Position numbers and translations under genes: made by a program
Part shown: positions 62,936 through 64,000 of the stretch, one piece after another
How positions within the stretch are numbered: the stretch's first letter is position 1
Layout: the number at the start of each line of letters is the position of its first letter
Notes under the pieces: model-generated
Told to the model about the DNA's origin: nothing
What the model saw: the letters and a program-made list of their open reading frames with translations, nothing else
Database searches by the model: none
Assembly: GCA_017542125.1 (NCBI GenBank)
Contig: JAFXXU010000058.1
Coordinates: 186,001-250,000, forward strand
Direction: 5' to 3'
Length of the DNA: 64,000 nucleotides
Source: Ruminococcus sp.
GTDB lineage: Bacteria > Bacillota > Clostridia > Oscillospirales > Ruminococcaceae

Positions 62936-63415
62936 ATGGGACTAGTTCAGGGGTTTAAAAACATTTTTTTAGGCGAAGAAGAAATTGAACAAGAGGAGGA
63001 TTATCGTTCCGTGTATGATGATAACAGAGTAAAGGCTGCCGCAGCGGCACCGCAGCCTCAGACTTCAACTGCTAAGTCTGAACCGACACCTGTCCGCCAG
63101 CCGTCTTATTCCCGTCCTCAGCCTGCTGTTGATGACGGCTCGCTGAAGATCGTTCTTGCAAGACCTGAGAAGTTCTCTGAGGTAACAGAGATCGGTACCG
63201 ACATCAATGCCGGCAAGACCGTTCTGCTCAACCTTGAGAATGTTAAGAGTGACGACGCCAAGAGGATCCTTGACTTTATCTCGGGCGTTGCCTATGCCAA
63301 CGATGCCAAGATCAAGATGATGGCTCAGAAGACCTTTGCCATTATCCCCAGCAACGTTCAGTTCGTCGGCGACGATCTTATGAGCGAGCTCGAGAATAAC
63401 GGCTACAGCTTCTGA
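62936..63415 (+). CDS. sepF: Cell division protein SepF
   Basis: SepF binds FtsZ and the membrane and orders Z-rings. The 159-residue protein starts with a short amphipathic helix (MGLVQGFKNIFLGE) for the membrane, has an acidic then Pro/Gln-rich linker, and a C-terminal domain with ILARPEKFSEV-like (IVLARPEKFSEV), AGKTVLLNLENV, ILDFISGVAYAND and FAIIPSNVQ. This is normal length and layout. RBS is GGAGG from the end of ylmE. It overlaps ylmH by one base. Confidence 0.96.
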   Translation: MGLVQGFKNIFLGEEEIEQEEDYRSVYDDNRVKAAAAAPQPQTSTAKSEPTPVRQPSYSRPQPAVDDGSLKIVLARPEKFSEVTEIGTDINAGKTVLLNLENVKSDDAKRILDFISGVAYANDAKIKMMAQKTFAIIPSNVQFVGDDLMSELENNGYSF

Positions 63416-64000
63416 TGAAAAACAGTCTGTCCTTTTTGGGAACGCTTTCCCCCGAGGACAAGCTGCTCGCGGGCAGAGTCATTGAAATGGCTGAGACCGC
63501 TGCCGAGAAATACATAAGCAAGTTCACCTTTTTCCTCGATGAGCGTCAAAAAGCGCTCTGTAAAAAGGTGCTTGCTTCTGTTTGCGTCGAGGATCACCTC
63601 TTCTTCGGCGGCTACGATAATGCTGAGCGGACTGTCCTGGGGATATCTGCACCCTATTCACCCCTGAGTGAGGAGGTTTTTCCCTTCAAGGCGCTGACTT
63701 TTTCATTCAGAGAGTCTGATAAACTATCTCACCGGGATTTTCTCGGATGCCTTATGGGCCTCGGTATACAGCGTGATACCGTTGGGGATATCATTGTCTC
63801 AGATGGCAGAGCGGTTGTGTTCGTTTACGATACAGTCGCACCGCTGGCTGAGGGTATAGAAAAGGTAGGCAGAGTGGGTGTCAAGGTCAGGGAAGGCTTT
63901 GACCTTTCTGTGATCCCGCAGAAGAGCTTTTTGCCCATTGAGGGTACGGTCGCTTCTCTGCGTCTGGACAGCGTTGCTGCGCTGGCTTTTCATATCTCGC
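63415..64000 (+). CDS. ylmH: RNA-binding protein YlmH (5' part, cut by window edge)
   Basis: The first 195 residues are present. The frame starts at ATG 63415, in the stop of sepF (TGATG overlap). It shows the YlmH-type N-terminal domain: FTFFLDERQKALCKKVL, then the GYDNAERTVLG segment and the GDIIVSDGRAVVFVYDTVA region. A C-terminal S4 RNA-binding domain is expected past the edge. Homologues act in ribosome quality control and lie next to sepF in Firmicutes. The ending cannot be seen. Confidence 0.88.
   Translation, partial: MKNSLSFLGTLSPEDKLLAGRVIEMAETAAEKYISKFTFFLDERQKALCKKVLASVCVEDHLFFGGYDNAERTVLGISAPYSPLSEEVFPFKALTFSFRESDKLSHRDFLGCLMGLGIQRDTVGDIIVSDGRAVVFVYDTVAPLAEGIEKVGRVGVKVREGFDLSVIPQKSFLPIEGTVASLRLDSVAALAFHIS

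Overview
This window reads as ordinary chromosome of a Gram-positive, low-to-moderate GC anaerobe of the Clostridia, most like the Ruminococcus/Oscillospiraceae group. The signs are spore genes (spoIVA, a SipL-like SPOCS/LysM protein, spoIIGA, sigE, yunB, a SpoIIM-like protein) beside Gram-positive regulators (hprK, whiA, rapZ), a THF riboswitch on an ECF-type folate transporter, a mutS-mutL-miaA-hfq block and a hfq-adaptor-ylmE-sepF-ylmH division block. Gene density is high. I see no insertion sequence, prophage, CRISPR array or rRNA. The assignment to a group is inference from gene content, since no 16S is present.

Layout. Positions 1-6265 lie on the minus strand: spoIVA (cut by the window edge) after a SipL-like gene, then a divergent type II topoisomerase pair. 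From 6.5 to 17.8 kb the plus strand carries a zinc-ribbon membrane protein, a PASTA pseudokinase, pfkA, riboswitch-folT-folC, proC, a SpoIIM-like and a DUF624 protein, a self-regulated MerR protein, ahcY and a small CmpB-like membrane protein. ispD and a long-form PRPP synthetase follow on the minus strand, back to back with trpS, yunB and ligA. At 24.0-25.4 kb are an HPt protein, a truncated APC permease and the initiator tRNA. From 25.7 to 46.3 kb the plus strand holds murD, an acetyltransferase-like gene, a phosphatase, a PLP enzyme, hprK-PHP-murB-rapZ-whiA, dnaE, an M16 protease pair, lgt-folD, rpsO, pnp and another zinc-ribbon protein. From 46.4 to 53.0 kb the minus strand holds spoIIGA-sigE and the operon DUF951-prfA-tsaC-coaE-lytic transglycosylase-M18 aminopeptidase. 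The right end (53.2-64.0 kb) is miaB-ylbF-mutS-mutL-miaA-hfq-adaptor-ylmE-sepF-ylmH on the plus strand.

How it fits together. Most genes are housekeeping: folate uptake and use (folT, folC, folD), wall precursors (murB, murD), mismatch repair, tRNA modification and translation. A spore programme is spread through them: a Spo0A/SigE switch (spoIIGA-sigE) with a spoIIG-type promoter, and the SigE-class coat base (spoIVA plus SipL-like).

Most worth a second look: a membrane PASTA kinase that has lost all three catalytic signature residues; a perfect 29-nt palindrome on the -35 of the pfkA promoter; a hairpin that would mask the folT ribosome binding site behind the THF riboswitch; a long stem in the pnp leader; a 22-bp stem directly before a small membrane gene; a 21-bp-spaced spoIIG-like promoter with an overlapping 0A box; and a YlbF protein with a five-cysteine tail beside miaB. 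I found no clearly new multi-gene system.
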